Origin: Phycisphaeraceae bacterium D3-23
GTDB lineage: Bacteria; Planctomycetota; Phycisphaerae; Phycisphaerales; Phycisphaeraceae
Assembly (NCBI GenBank): GCA_039555135.1
Contig: CP114179.1
Coordinates: 3,968,001 to 4,032,000, forward strand
Length of the DNA: 64,000 bases
Direction: 5' to 3'
Part shown: one piece after another, positions 1-8,727 of the stretch
Position numbering within the stretch: position 1 is the first letter of the stretch
How the letters are laid out: the number at the start of each line of letters is the position of its first letter
The notes under the pieces: generated by a model
The model's database searches: none
Told to the model about the DNA's origin: nothing
Seen by the model: only the letters and a program-made list of their open reading frames with translations
Program-made: the position numbers and the translations under genes

Positions 1-1
1 G

Positions 2-556
2 CCACGTGCAGTGGCGCCCAACCGGCTGGTGCTGGGTGTGATGCTCGCGCCCGACGGCATGGGGCTTGTCGTCACCAACCTGACCGAAGGCTATGGCGCT
101 GCAGACGCGGGTGTCGAGGTCGGCGACGTCATCACACACCTCATGGGCAAGAAGGTGATCGCGATCCAGCAGCTCGTCGGCGTGCTCCAGGAGAGCGCGA
201 TGGGCGACAGCGTGACCATCTCCCTGCTGCGTGACGGCGAAACGATGGACCTCGACATCGAGCTGCGTGAGAATGAGCCTGATCCGCGTAGCCGGGGCGA
301 GCGGATGAACCGGATGGGCGGCGAGGTCAGCGACCGCAACGTCGGGTTTGAGCGGGTCATCCAACACGACGCCGAGATCCGTCCGCGAGACTGCGGCGGG
401 CCGCTTGTGAACCTGGAGGGCGAGGTCGTCGGCTTTAACATCGCCCGCGCGGGCCGGATCGCGACCTATGCGATCCCGGCGTCGCTGGTGCAGGAGAAGA
501 TCGCCGAGCTCATCGCCGAAGATACTGAGGAGGCCGCGGTTCGGCCCGAGGGGTAA
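2..556 (+). CDS. HtrA-like PDZ/serine-protease-fold protein, C-terminal part (5' end outside window)
   Basis: The reading frame is open to the left edge, so the true start lies outside; GTG at 11 is only the first internal start codon. The visible part begins with a PDZ domain (residues about 5-90, with GAADAGVEVGDVI) and is followed by the second half of a trypsin-like fold with RPRDCGGPLVN and VGFNIARAG near residues 125-150. In DegP/HtrA proteases the matching motif is GNSGGPLV, where Ser is the nucleophile; here a Cys stands in that place. The order PDZ then a protease-like half suggests a multi-domain periplasmic protein with a second, possibly non-catalytic, protease domain. Family placement is confident; activity is not. 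Confidence 0.75.
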   Translation, partial: PRAVAPNRLVLGVMLAPDGMGLVVTNLTEGYGAADAGVEVGDVITHLMGKKVIAIQQLVGVLQESAMGDSVTISLLRDGETMDLDIELRENEPDPRSRGERMNRMGGEVSDRNVGFERVIQHDAEIRPRDCGGPLVNLEGEVVGFNIARAGRIATYAIPASLVQEKIAELIAEDTEEAAVRPEG

Positions 557-722
557 ACCGCAGGTTCGCAGCCAGGCAACAGCCATCCTTGCCCAGATTT
601 TGACGTAAGTAGAATAAAATCAAAGACTTGCGACTGATCGCTGTCTTTGCGATGCATTTAAGTATGCCCATCAATCACGTCGATAACACCTGTGTTACGC
701 AAGTATGCAGGGAGCGATCGTT

Positions 723-3700
723 ATGGGCCAAATCACCACCGGCGTCGGCCTGATCAGCGGGCTGGATATCGCGGGGATCGTCGATCAGCTCGTCTCGATC
801 GAGGCCCGGCCACGCACCCTCCTGCAGAATCGCAACGAGGTCCTGCGCTCGCAGCAGGTCGCGTTCCAGGAGATCAACGCCCGGCTGCTCTCGCTCAAGA
901 ACGCCTCGTCCGGGTTCTCAGGCGATGCGCTCTTCAGCAGCACGGTCGCCAACAGCTCAAACGACAATGTCCTCACCGCGAGCTCCGGCGTCGGCGCAGT
1001 GCCCGGCACGTACAGCTTTATCGTCAACCGCCTGGTCGCCGCACAGCAGACGATCTCGCAAGGATTCGCGGACGCGAGTTCAACGCCCGTCGCGCCCTCC
1101 GGCACGACGCTCACCTTCGACCGAGGCGAGGCCCGGCTCGATTCACAGACCCGGCTCGCGAACCTCAACGGCGGGGCGGGTATCAACCGTGGCTTCATCC
1201 GCATCACCGACCGCTCGGGCGCGACGGCGCTGGTCGACCTGACCTCGGTCGTGACGGTGGACGATGTCATCGACAAGATCAACCAGACGACCGGCGCGAA
1301 TGTCTTCGCCGAGGTCGACGGCGACCGCCTCCGGGTCACCGACGCCTCGGGCTCAACCGCAGGCGACCTGCTCATCACCGACGTTGGTGTCACCGCCACC
1401 GCGACCTCACTCGGGCTCGCGGGCAACGGCTCGACCGACGGCGTCGGCGGGGACGATTCGCTCACCGGGCTCAAGATCAACACCGTCGGCGAAGACACAC
1501 TCCTCGCCTCGCTCAACGACGGGAAGGGCGTCCGCGGCGGTGTCGGCACGGCCTTCACTATCACCGCAGCCGGCGGCGCGACCGTCAACGTCGATCTCGC
1601 TAACGCCCTGACCCTCGGCGATGTGTTCGAGCAGATCGAGACCCAGTCGGGCGGTGTGCTCTCCGCGCTGGCGAACGCCGACGGCACGGGGATCCAGATC
1701 ATCGATAGCTCCGGCGGTGGCGGGGGGTTCGCGATCACCGCCGGCGGCGCGCCCAACGCGCTCGCCGACCTCGGGCTGGTCGTCGGGGCCGACAACGATG
1801 CCGACGGCGTCATCGCGGGCGGCCGGGTCATCGCGGGGATCAACTCCAAGCTGGTCGGCGGGCTCTTCGGCGGCCAGGGCGTCGCGGGCATCACCGGCGA
1901 GGGCCAGGTCCCCGTCACCACCGCGACCAACATCGCCGACCTGTTCCAAGGCACCGGCGCAAGCACGAACGGCGACGGCAACCGCGATATCCAGTTCGTC
2001 GCCAAGGACAACCCGGGCCAAAACTACAACTTCGACCTCGACGCCTACACGACGCTGGGTGACTTCTTCAACGCCGTGAGCACCAACACCGGCGGGCGCA
2101 TCACGCTCTCGATCCAGAACCGCGCGATCGTCGTGACCGACAACACCGGTGGCGCGGGCAAGCTCAGCGTCAACGACGGCACGTTCGGCGCAACCTCCGC
2201 GACGACGCTCGGTATCGCCGGGGTCCACGACGGCAACGTTGCGACCGGCGTCAACCTCGACCCGCAGGGCACGCCCGTCTCCGGCTCGCAGGTCGACTTC
2301 ACCAACTCGCTGGGCGTCTCTACCACCATCGACTTCGGCAGCGCGACCTCCGTTGCCGACATCCTCGACAGCATCAACGACAGCGGGCTGGGCCTGACCG
2401 CGTCCGTCAACAGCGCCGGCACGGGCATCCAGATCGTCGACAACGCCGGCGGCCTGGGCGACCTCATCATCGCCGACAGCACCGGCAGCGCCGCGCAGCA
2501 ACTCGGGATCGAAGGCAGCTTCGCCCAGGGCGTTGCCGACACGGGCGACCTCGAGTTCTCCTACCTCAACGGCGGGACTCGGCTGGACGCGCTGGGTGTC
2601 GAACGCGGCCGATTCACCATCCGCGACAGCGACGGCGACACCGCCACCGTCGACATCACGCAGGGTAACGAGAACACCATCGACGACCTGCTCAGCGAGA
2701 TCAACAGCCGTGGCCTCGACATCCTCGCGCGTGTCAATGACACGGGCGACGGTATCATCATCGAGGACCTGGGCTCCGGCGCCGTTGCGATCGAGATCGA
2801 AGAAGACGGCTCCACCACCGCACGCGACCTGGGCCTGCTCGGCACCGCCACCGCCGCCGGAGCCGACTTCGCCGGCTCGTTTGAACGCACCATCGATGTC
2901 AGCGCGACCGACTCGCTGCAGGACGTCGCCAACCTGATCAACGACGCGAACATCGGCGTCTCGGCGTCGGTCATCAACGACGGCTCGCCTGCCGCGCCGT
3001 TCCGGCTCTCGCTGAGCTCCGAGACCGCGGGCTCAGGCGGGGCGTTTACCTTCGACGACGGCGTCGCCGACCTCGGCGCATCGACCCTGAGCCGGGCCCA
3101 GGACGCCGTCGTGTTTTATGGCGGTAACGACCCGACCAACTCCATCATCATCGAGTCCAAGTCCAACACACTCTCCTCCGTCATCCCCGGCGCGGATATC
3201 ACGCTGCTCACCACGAGCGACCAGCCCACACAGGTCACGATCGCCCGCGACGATGAGGCCGTGATCGCGAGTGCAAACGACTTTGTTACCGGCTTCAACG
3301 CCCTGATCGACACACTGGACAAGTACGACTCCTACGACGCCGAGGAAGAGGTCCGCGGGCTGCTGCTGGGCGACAGCACCATCAGCCGGATCCGCTCGGG
3401 CATCTACAACGCTGTCATCAATCCCAACAACGCACTCACCGGCCAGTTCAAGATGCTCGCGCAGGTCGGCATCCGCGTCGGCGCCGGGGCAAAGCTCGAG
3501 TTCGACGAGACCAAGTTCCGCCAGGCCCTGCAGACCGACCGCGAGGCCGTCGAGGCCCTGTTCAACTTCGAGCAGTTCGAGGTCGACCCCGACACCGGTG
3601 AAACGACCGATACCCTCGTCGCCCAGGGCATCGGCACCGAGATCGACAAGCTCCTCGAACGCCTGACCGACACGATCGATGGCACCGTCCAGCGCCAACT

Positions 3701-3890
3701 CGACGTCATCGACCAGCAGGTCCAGCTCAACGAGAACCGCATCGAAGACCTCACCGACCTCCTCCAGGCCAAGCGTGAACGGCTGCAGGCCCAGTTCGTC
3801 GCGATGGAGCGCGCCCTCGCCGACCTCCAGGACCAGAGCTCGGCCCTGTCGCAGATCGCCGCCATCCAGCCGATCCAGCGTTCATCCTAA
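723..3890 (+). CDS. fliD: Flagellar filament capping protein FliD (hook-associated protein 2), very long
   Basis: FliD forms the cap at the filament tip and helps flagellin assemble. ATG 723 is chosen over ATG 705 because GGGAG lies 8 bases upstream and the protein then begins MGQITTGVGLISGLDI, a typical FliD start. The N-terminal FliD domain covers about residues 1-115 and the C-terminal FliD domain about 780-1050, ending in a coiled coil (QLDVIDQQVQLNENRIEDL). Between them lie several copies of a flagellin-hook-IN-like unit of about 90-100 residues. At 1055 residues it is about twice the usual 450-500. fliS follows on the same strand. A weak sigma-28-like match (TAAAATCA at 615, CTGAT at 634) lies upstream but is not convincing. 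Confidence 0.93.
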   Translation: MGQITTGVGLISGLDIAGIVDQLVSIEARPRTLLQNRNEVLRSQQVAFQEINARLLSLKNASSGFSGDALFSSTVANSSNDNVLTASSGVGAVPGTYSFIVNRLVAAQQTISQGFADASSTPVAPSGTTLTFDRGEARLDSQTRLANLNGGAGINRGFIRITDRSGATALVDLTSVVTVDDVIDKINQTTGANVFAEVDGDRLRVTDASGSTAGDLLITDVGVTATATSLGLAGNGSTDGVGGDDSLTGLKINTVGEDTLLASLNDGKGVRGGVGTAFTITAAGGATVNVDLANALTLGDVFEQIETQSGGVLSALANADGTGIQIIDSSGGGGGFAITAGGAPNALADLGLVVGADNDADGVIAGGRVIAGINSKLVGGLFGGQGVAGITGEGQVPVTTATNIADLFQGTGASTNGDGNRDIQFVAKDNPGQNYNFDLDAYTTLGDFFNAVSTNTGGRITLSIQNRAIVVTDNTGGAGKLSVNDGTFGATSATTLGIAGVHDGNVATGVNLDPQGTPVSGSQVDFTNSLGVSTTIDFGSATSVADILDSINDSGLGLTASVNSAGTGIQIVDNAGGLGDLIIADSTGSAAQQLGIEGSFAQGVADTGDLEFSYLNGGTRLDALGVERGRFTIRDSDGDTATVDITQGNENTIDDLLSEINSRGLDILARVNDTGDGIIIEDLGSGAVAIEIEEDGSTTARDLGLLGTATAAGADFAGSFERTIDVSATDSLQDVANLINDANIGVSASVINDGSPAAPFRLSLSSETAGSGGAFTFDDGVADLGASTLSRAQDAVVFYGGNDPTNSIIIESKSNTLSSVIPGADITLLTTSDQPTQVTIARDDEAVIASANDFVTGFNALIDTLDKYDSYDAEEEVRGLLLGDSTISRIRSGIYNAVINPNNALTGQFKMLAQVGIRVGAGAKLEFDETKFRQALQTDREAVEALFNFEQFEVDPDTGETTDTLVAQGIGTEIDKLLERLTDTIDGTVQRQLDVIDQQVQLNENRIEDLTDLLQAKRERLQAQFVAMERALADLQDQSSALSQIAAIQPIQRSS

Positions 3891-4026
3891 GCGATGAAGG
3901 ACGGGCCAAGCAGGCCGCGTCCACCGACCATTATTGGACCCCGATTCACCGGCTGGATCACCCGCCCGCCGCACGCCGATAGCCCTTGGGTCACGCCTCA
4001 CGCCTTGCCCGCACCGACACACACCT

Positions 4027-4413
4027 ATGACTCCCCCAGCCCCCAACGCCTACCTCCGGAACCAGGTCCTCGCCGCGAGCCCCGAGCAGCTCCGGCTGAT
4101 GCTCTTTGACGGCGCGCTGCGCCAGTGCCGTGCGGGGCTCACGGGCCTCGACGAGAAGAACTACGACGTCTCCTACACCAGCATCTCCAAGGCCCAGAAG
4201 ATCGTGCTCGAGCTCTCCAACTCGCTTAAACCCGACATCCTGCCCGACGTCTGCGAGAAGCTCGCCGCGCTCTACACCTACATCTACCGCCTGCTCATCG
4301 ACGCCAGCACCCAACGCGACACCGCGCCGCTCAACGAAGCAATCCAGCTCCTGAGCTACGAACGCGAGACCTGGGTCCTGCTGATGGAAAAAAACGCTGC
4401 CGACGCCGCGTAG
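4027..4413 (+). CDS. fliS: Flagellar export chaperone FliS
   Basis: FliS binds the C-terminus of flagellin in the cytoplasm, stops early polymerisation and delivers it to the export gate. ATG 4027 gives a 128-residue protein, the normal family length, beginning MTPPAPNAYLRNQVLAASPE; the frame is open further upstream but that part is proline-rich and unlike FliS. The helical core with SPEQLRLMLFDGALR (residues 18-32) matches the family. It lies 136 bases after fliD on the same strand, the usual fliD-fliS order, and ends at a strong hairpin shared with the convergent trpS. Confidence 0.92.
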   Translation: MTPPAPNAYLRNQVLAASPEQLRLMLFDGALRQCRAGLTGLDEKNYDVSYTSISKAQKIVLELSNSLKPDILPDVCEKLAALYTYIYRLLIDASTQRDTAPLNEAIQLLSYERETWVLLMEKNAADAA

Positions 4414-4445
4414 TCCAATACACAAAACGATATGTACCCGTAGCG

Positions 4446-4472
4446 AAGCCCACGTTCACCGAACGTGGGCTT
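4446..4472. terminator. Bidirectional terminator hairpin between fliS and trpS
   Basis: AAGCCCACGTTC (4446-4457) pairs perfectly with GAACGTGGGCTT (4461-4472) around a 3-base loop, between convergent genes. Closely similar GAAGCCCAC hairpins recur at 6243, 17888 and 45092. A T-tract is weak, so rho-independent strength is uncertain. Confidence 0.7.
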
Positions 4473-4480
4473 GTCATTCC

Positions 4481-5461
4481 CTACAACCCCACCGCCGCGC
4501 GCACCCGCGACACAACCCGCGACACCTGCGCGTCCGCCTGCTCCGCCCCATCCTTGAGCACCTGGTCGATGTACCCCGGGTCATCGATGAGCGCCGCACG
4601 CTTGCTGCGGGCCTCGCCGAACTCATCCAGGATCATCTCGAACAGCGCCTGCTTCGCGTGGCCATACCCCATGCCCGGCTTGCGATAGCGATCGGCCAGC
4701 TCCGCTGTGCGCGGGTCGTCCCTACCCGCCAGCCCTGCAAACATCTGGTACACCGTGCAGCCGTCGGGGTCTTTGACATCATCAACCCCCTTGCTGTCGG
4801 TAACGATCTTCATGATGCGTTTGCGCAGCGGCTTCTCGTCCATGAACGGATCGACCGCGTTGCCGTAGCTCTTACTCATCTTGTGGCCGTCGATGCCGGG
4901 CAGGACGCCGGACTCTTTCTGGATCATCGGCGCGGGCAGCTTGAAGACCGGGTCGTCGTCGCTCGAGAAGTAGTGGTTGAACTTGCTCGCCAGGTCGCGG
5001 GTGATCTCGATGTGCTGCCGCTGGTCTTCGCCGACGGGCACGAGGTCCGGGTCGACGCTCAGGATGTCGGCCGCCTGCAGGATCGGGTAGGTGTACAGCC
5101 CGACCGACGCGGGCAGGCCCTTGGCGACCTTGTCCTTGTAGCTCGTGGCCTTGTCCATCATGTGCTTGGGGCAGACGCACGACAGGACCCAAGCGAGTTC
5201 CGTCACGGCCGGGACATCCTGCTGAAGATAGATGTTCGACTTCGCGGGGTCGAGCCCGAATGCGATGTAGTCCACCACGATCTGCCGGATATTCGCACGA
5301 AGCAGCTCGGCATCGCGCCCGGAGGTCAGCGCGTGGTACGACGCGACAAAGACGAACATCTCGTGCGTGTCCTGCAACTGCACAAACTGCTTGATCGCCC
5401 CGGCATAGTTGCCCAGATGGAGCTGACCCGACGGCTGTAATCCTGAAAGCACACGTTTCAT
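4481..5461 (-). CDS. trpS: Tryptophan--tRNA ligase
   Basis: The enzyme charges tRNA-Trp. It is a class Ic synthetase with the HIGH-like motif HLGN at residues 16-19 and the KMSKS loop in GHKMSKSYGN. The start MKRVLSGLQPSGQ at 5461 is chosen because it matches the family and gives 326 residues, the usual length; upstream in-frame codons are not conserved. There is no Shine-Dalgarno sequence; instead TACAAT ends 8 bases before the ATG, so the mRNA is probably leaderless. The 3' end converges on fliS. Confidence 0.95.
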   Translation of the reverse strand: MKRVLSGLQPSGQLHLGNYAGAIKQFVQLQDTHEMFVFVASYHALTSGRDAELLRANIRQIVVDYIAFGLDPAKSNIYLQQDVPAVTELAWVLSCVCPKHMMDKATSYKDKVAKGLPASVGLYTYPILQAADILSVDPDLVPVGEDQRQHIEITRDLASKFNHYFSSDDDPVFKLPAPMIQKESGVLPGIDGHKMSKSYGNAVDPFMDEKPLRKRIMKIVTDSKGVDDVKDPDGCTVYQMFAGLAGRDDPRTAELADRYRKPGMGYGHAKQALFEMILDEFGEARSKRAALIDDPGYIDQVLKDGAEQADAQVSRVVSRVRAAVGL

Positions 5462-5469
5462 AGGGCGGG

Positions 5470-5475
5470 ATTGTA
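5470..5475 (-). promoter_or_regulatory. -10 element of trpS, leaderless type
   Basis: TACAAT on the minus strand lies 8 bases before the trpS ATG, which places the expected transcription start at or next to the start codon. Confidence 0.55.
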
Positions 5476-5554
5476 GTGGATCGGGCGCAAGCCGAGGACG
5501 GCGACAATCCTCAACAAAACTCAACAACCCAAACCGCATCCGCCCCCACGCCGA

Positions 5555-5574
5555 GGGCTGAGTCCGCGAAGCCC
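5555..5574. repeat. Small palindrome with CTGAGTCCGCGAAG core, copy 1
   Basis: GGGCT/AGCCC arms enclose GAGTCCGCGA. It lies just downstream of the trpF stop. The same core recurs at 47592 (inside xseA) and at 47709, with a related core in the repeats at 21169, 37159 and 57314. Confidence 0.6.
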
Positions 5575-5578
5575 TGGA

Positions 5579-6217
5579 TCAAGCCCAGGAAGAATCCATC
5601 AACCCAACCGCGCGACAAAACGCCGCGATCCGCCCCGCATCTTTCACGCCGCGTGACGACTCCACCCCGCTCGACACATCCACCGCGTACGGCCGGACCA
5701 CCTCGACCGCCTCCGCGACGTTCTCGGGTGTCAGCCCGCCCGCAATGATGATGGGTTTCGTGAACCCCGGCTGCACCGCCGCGAGTGCGTGCCAGTCGAT
5801 CGTCTCGCCGCTGCCACCCGCCGCCGCATCGAATAGCAGGGCACAGACGCGCGGGTCGGCGTCCCACGCGAGCGCGGTGTCGAGCCGGTCGGGATCAAAC
5901 GCCAAGGCCTTGATGATGCGCAGGCCCGGCAGCTCATCAAGCAGTGCGATCGACTCGTGGCCGTGGAGTTGTACGGTGTGGACCCCCGTCGCGTGGCAGA
6001 CGCGCAGGATGTGCTCGGCTTCATCGTCCACAAACAACCCCACCGGCTCGACGAACGGCGGTAATGAAGCCACCACCCGCGCCGCGTCGGGCACCTCCAC
6101 ATAGCGCGGCGACGCCTCGACAAACACCAGCCCGGCCGCGTCAGCGCCGGCGTCCACCGCCGCGCGGGCCATCGCCTCGTCCTTGATCCCACAGATTTTG
6201 ATGCGCGTGCGTGTCAT
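5579..6217 (-). CDS. trpF: Phosphoribosylanthranilate isomerase
   Basis: TrpF converts N-(5-phosphoribosyl)-anthranilate to CdRP in tryptophan biosynthesis. It is a TIM barrel with the signature KICGIK at residues 7-12 (catalytic Cys), VQLHGHE near residue 81, IAGGLTPENV near 158 and DVSSGVESS near 179 (phosphate binding). Length 212 is normal. No other trp biosynthesis gene is adjacent; trpS downstream is a functional but not a pathway neighbour. The upstream side carries a double hairpin shared with the end of uvrD. Confidence 0.95.
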   Translation of the reverse strand: MTRTRIKICGIKDEAMARAAVDAGADAAGLVFVEASPRYVEVPDAARVVASLPPFVEPVGLFVDDEAEHILRVCHATGVHTVQLHGHESIALLDELPGLRIIKALAFDPDRLDTALAWDADPRVCALLFDAAAGGSGETIDWHALAAVQPGFTKPIIIAGGLTPENVAEAVEVVRPYAVDVSSGVESSRGVKDAGRIAAFCRAVGLMDSSWA

Positions 6218-6242
6218 GGCTTCGTCATTGGAATACTAAACC

Positions 6243-6295
6243 GAAGCCCACGGATTCCATCCGTGGGAGCCCCACCCATGCAATGCGTGGGCTTC
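6243..6295. terminator. Double hairpin of the GAAGCCCAC family downstream of uvrD
   Basis: GAAGCCCACG (6243-6252) pairs with CGTGGGCTTC (6286-6295), and each half also folds alone: CCCACGGAT/ATCCGTGGG at 6248-6268 and CCCAC.CAT/ATG.GTGGG at 6271-6291. It sits between the uvrD stop and trpF, so it likely ends the uvrD transcript. Confidence 0.6.
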
Positions 6296-6307
6296 TTTGG
6301 TAATCGA

Positions 6308-8692
6308 CTAAAACGGCAAATCCTCATCCCCATCGTCGGTGATCACCTCCCCCGTCGCGCCATCAAGCCGTTCGAGGTTGGCGTACTGCAGGATCAGCGT
6401 CTTTCGGCCGTGCGTGTTGAACCGCACGGTCGCCCGGCTGATCGAGCCCATCGCCGCGACGTCGAGCACCTCGCCGATGCCGAACTGGGCGTGGCGGACT
6501 TTGGAACCCTTGGGGAACAGCGACGCCTGCTTCGCCGCGACCGAGCGCGGGGGCTGATCGCTGTAGTCGTCGCCGAACGGGTCGCGGTCGTCGGCGCTGT
6601 CGACCTCCTCGACCACGTCGCGCGGCAGCTCATCGAGGAATCGGCTACGCATCGTCGACTGCGGGATGCCGAACACGGTGCGTGACCTTGCGTGGCTGAG
6701 GTACAGCCGCTTCTCCGCTCGGGTGATGCCAACGAACGCGAGCCGGCGTTCTTCTTCGAGCTCCTTGTCGTCGTTGTTCGCCCGCTGGTGGGGGAGCAGC
6801 CCGTCCTCGAACCCGATCATCGCGACGGCCGGGAACTCGAGCCCCTTCGCGGCATGCAGCGTCATCAGCGTCACCGACCCCATCTCGGAGTTGACCGCAT
6901 CGACATCCGACACGAGCGCGACGCGTTCGAGGTAGCCCAGCAGCTTGTCGTGCAGCGGCACGTGCATCACCCGCCCGTCCGAGTCGGCCTGCACCTCGGC
7001 GACGAGCTCCTGCTCGAACTGCTGGGCCGAGGTCACGAGCTCGCCGAGGTTGGCGAGGCGTTCCTGATCCGGGTCGGACTTGTCATTACGGTAGAAATCT
7101 TCGAGACCGCTCTCGCGCAGGACACGCTCGACGAAGAAGCGGAAGGAGGATTCCTCGTTGCTGATCGTGACGGGCGTCTGCGCCGCTTCGGACTCGGGCT
7201 TGGCTTCGTCGGGTCCACTCTCTTGGAGGGCGTCGCGCCAGCCCTGCAACACCTTGTCGAACTTCGCGACGCTGTTCTGCGCCCGGGTGTTCACGGCCGT
7301 CAGCGCCATTGGGTTCGCGAGGACTTCGTCCATCGGCGTGTTCTCGGCGAGCGAAAATGCCTGCATCGCCTTGACGGTCGTTGCGCTGATCCCGCGGGCC
7401 GGGGTGTTGATGATCCGCAGCAGGTTGACCTCATCCGCCGGGTTCGCGATCGCGCGGAGGTAGGCGACGGCGTCTTTGATCTCTTTGCGGTCGTAGAAGG
7501 CCGTGCCCCGCGCGATCTGGTACGGGATGCCTGCGTCGCGAAGCGCGTCCTCCATTACACGCGACAGCGAGTTGATGCGGTAGAACACCGCCATCTGCCC
7601 CCAGGCGATGTTGCCGTTTTCGTTCAATTCGCGGAAGGTCTCGGCCACGCCGTGCGCCTCGCCGCGTTCGTCGTGGTAGGTGACGATCTGGACGGGCTCG
7701 CCCTGGGCGTTGTCGGTCCACAGCCGCTTGTGCTTTCGGCCGCGGTTGTTCTGGATCAACGCATCGGCCGCGGCGAGGACCTGCGGCGTCGAGCGGTAGT
7801 TCTGCTCGAGCGCGACGGTCTTGGCCTCGGGGTAATGGTCCTCGAACTCGAGGATGTTGCGGATGTTCGCGCCGCGCCAGCCGTAGATCGACTGGTCCGG
7901 GTCGCCGGTCGCCATCATGTTCTGATGGCCCGACGCCAGGGCGTTGGCGATCATGAACTGCGCGTGATTGGTGTCCTGGTACTCGTCGATCAGCACGTAC
8001 TGGTACTTGTCGCGCAGCTGGTCGAGCACGGGCTTGTGGTCGCGCATCAGCTCGACGGTCTTGAGCAGGAGGTCGTCGAAGTCCAGCGCGTGGTTTTTCT
8101 CAAGGATCGCGGCGTATTTCTTGTACACCTTGGCGACGGTGCGGTCGTAGAAATTGCTTGCGCCGTCGGCGAAGGCCTCGGGGCCGATGAGCTCGTTCTT
8201 CGCGCTGCTGATCGCCGAGAGCATCGACGCGGGCGGGAAGTTTTTGGTGCTGATCTCAAGGTCTTCGAGGGTCTGCTTCATCGCCCGCTTCTGGTCGGAC
8301 GTGTCGTAGATCGAGTAGCCGGGGATGAGGCCGATCTGTTCGCCGTACTGCCGCAGCAGCCGGGCGCAGAGGGAGTGGAACGTACACATCGTGACGGCCT
8401 TGGCCTGGCGCTCGGTGAGCATGGTGGCCATGCGGTCGCGCATCTCGGCGGCGGCCTTGTTGGTGAAGGTGATCGCCAGCACGTTCCACGGCGCGATCCC
8501 GACGCGCTGGATCAGGTGCGCGACCCGCCGGGTGATCACCCGCGTCTTGCCCGAGCCCGGCCCGGCGAGCACGAGCAGCGGACCATCCACATGCACGACC
8601 GCCTCGCGCTGAGGCGCGGTGAGGTCACTGAGCAGCGGGTCGTCGTCGTGCGTGTGGGCGTCGTCCATGACAGGGGCGTGTTCGCTATCCAT
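6308..8692 (-). CDS. uvrD: UvrD/PcrA-type superfamily 1 DNA helicase
   Basis: This 3'-5' helicase acts in nucleotide excision repair, mismatch repair and removal of obstacles to replication. All SF1A motifs are visible: Walker A AGPGSGKT (about residue 44), motif II LIDEYQDTN, motif III TGDPDQSIYGWRGA, motif IV LEQNYRST, motif V TLMTLHAAKGLEF and motif VI FVGITRAEKRLY. Length 794 fits PcrA/UvrD. The C-terminus ends in a tudor-like region (GSKVRHAQFGIGEVLDV) typical of PcrA. TAAACT lies 6 bases before ATG with no ribosome-binding site, so the mRNA is probably leaderless. Whether it should be named uvrD or pcrA cannot be settled here. Confidence 0.95.
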   Translation of the reverse strand: MDSEHAPVMDDAHTHDDDPLLSDLTAPQREAVVHVDGPLLVLAGPGSGKTRVITRRVAHLIQRVGIAPWNVLAITFTNKAAAEMRDRMATMLTERQAKAVTMCTFHSLCARLLRQYGEQIGLIPGYSIYDTSDQKRAMKQTLEDLEISTKNFPPASMLSAISSAKNELIGPEAFADGASNFYDRTVAKVYKKYAAILEKNHALDFDDLLLKTVELMRDHKPVLDQLRDKYQYVLIDEYQDTNHAQFMIANALASGHQNMMATGDPDQSIYGWRGANIRNILEFEDHYPEAKTVALEQNYRSTPQVLAAADALIQNNRGRKHKRLWTDNAQGEPVQIVTYHDERGEAHGVAETFRELNENGNIAWGQMAVFYRINSLSRVMEDALRDAGIPYQIARGTAFYDRKEIKDAVAYLRAIANPADEVNLLRIINTPARGISATTVKAMQAFSLAENTPMDEVLANPMALTAVNTRAQNSVAKFDKVLQGWRDALQESGPDEAKPESEAAQTPVTISNEESSFRFFVERVLRESGLEDFYRNDKSDPDQERLANLGELVTSAQQFEQELVAEVQADSDGRVMHVPLHDKLLGYLERVALVSDVDAVNSEMGSVTLMTLHAAKGLEFPAVAMIGFEDGLLPHQRANNDDKELEEERRLAFVGITRAEKRLYLSHARSRTVFGIPQSTMRSRFLDELPRDVVEEVDSADDRDPFGDDYSDQPPRSVAAKQASLFPKGSKVRHAQFGIGEVLDVAAMGSISRATVRFNTHGRKTLILQYANLERLDGATGEVITDDGDEDLPF

Positions 8693-8698
8693 CGACGC

Positions 8699-8704
8699 AG
8701 TTTA
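8699..8704 (-). promoter_or_regulatory. -10 element of uvrD, leaderless type
   Basis: TAAACT on the minus strand ends 6 bases before the uvrD ATG (8692); no Shine-Dalgarno is present. Confidence 0.55.
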
Positions 8705-8727
8705 GCAGCACCGCAGATCGGTCGGCG

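Noticed and set aside
615-641. Sigma-28 promoter before fliD
   Set aside because: TAAA is present, but the second half matches GCCGATAA at only about half the positions; too weak to list as a feature.
785-2501. Minus-strand open frames inside fliD
   Set aside because: Antisense shadows of the repetitive fliD coding region with biased composition.
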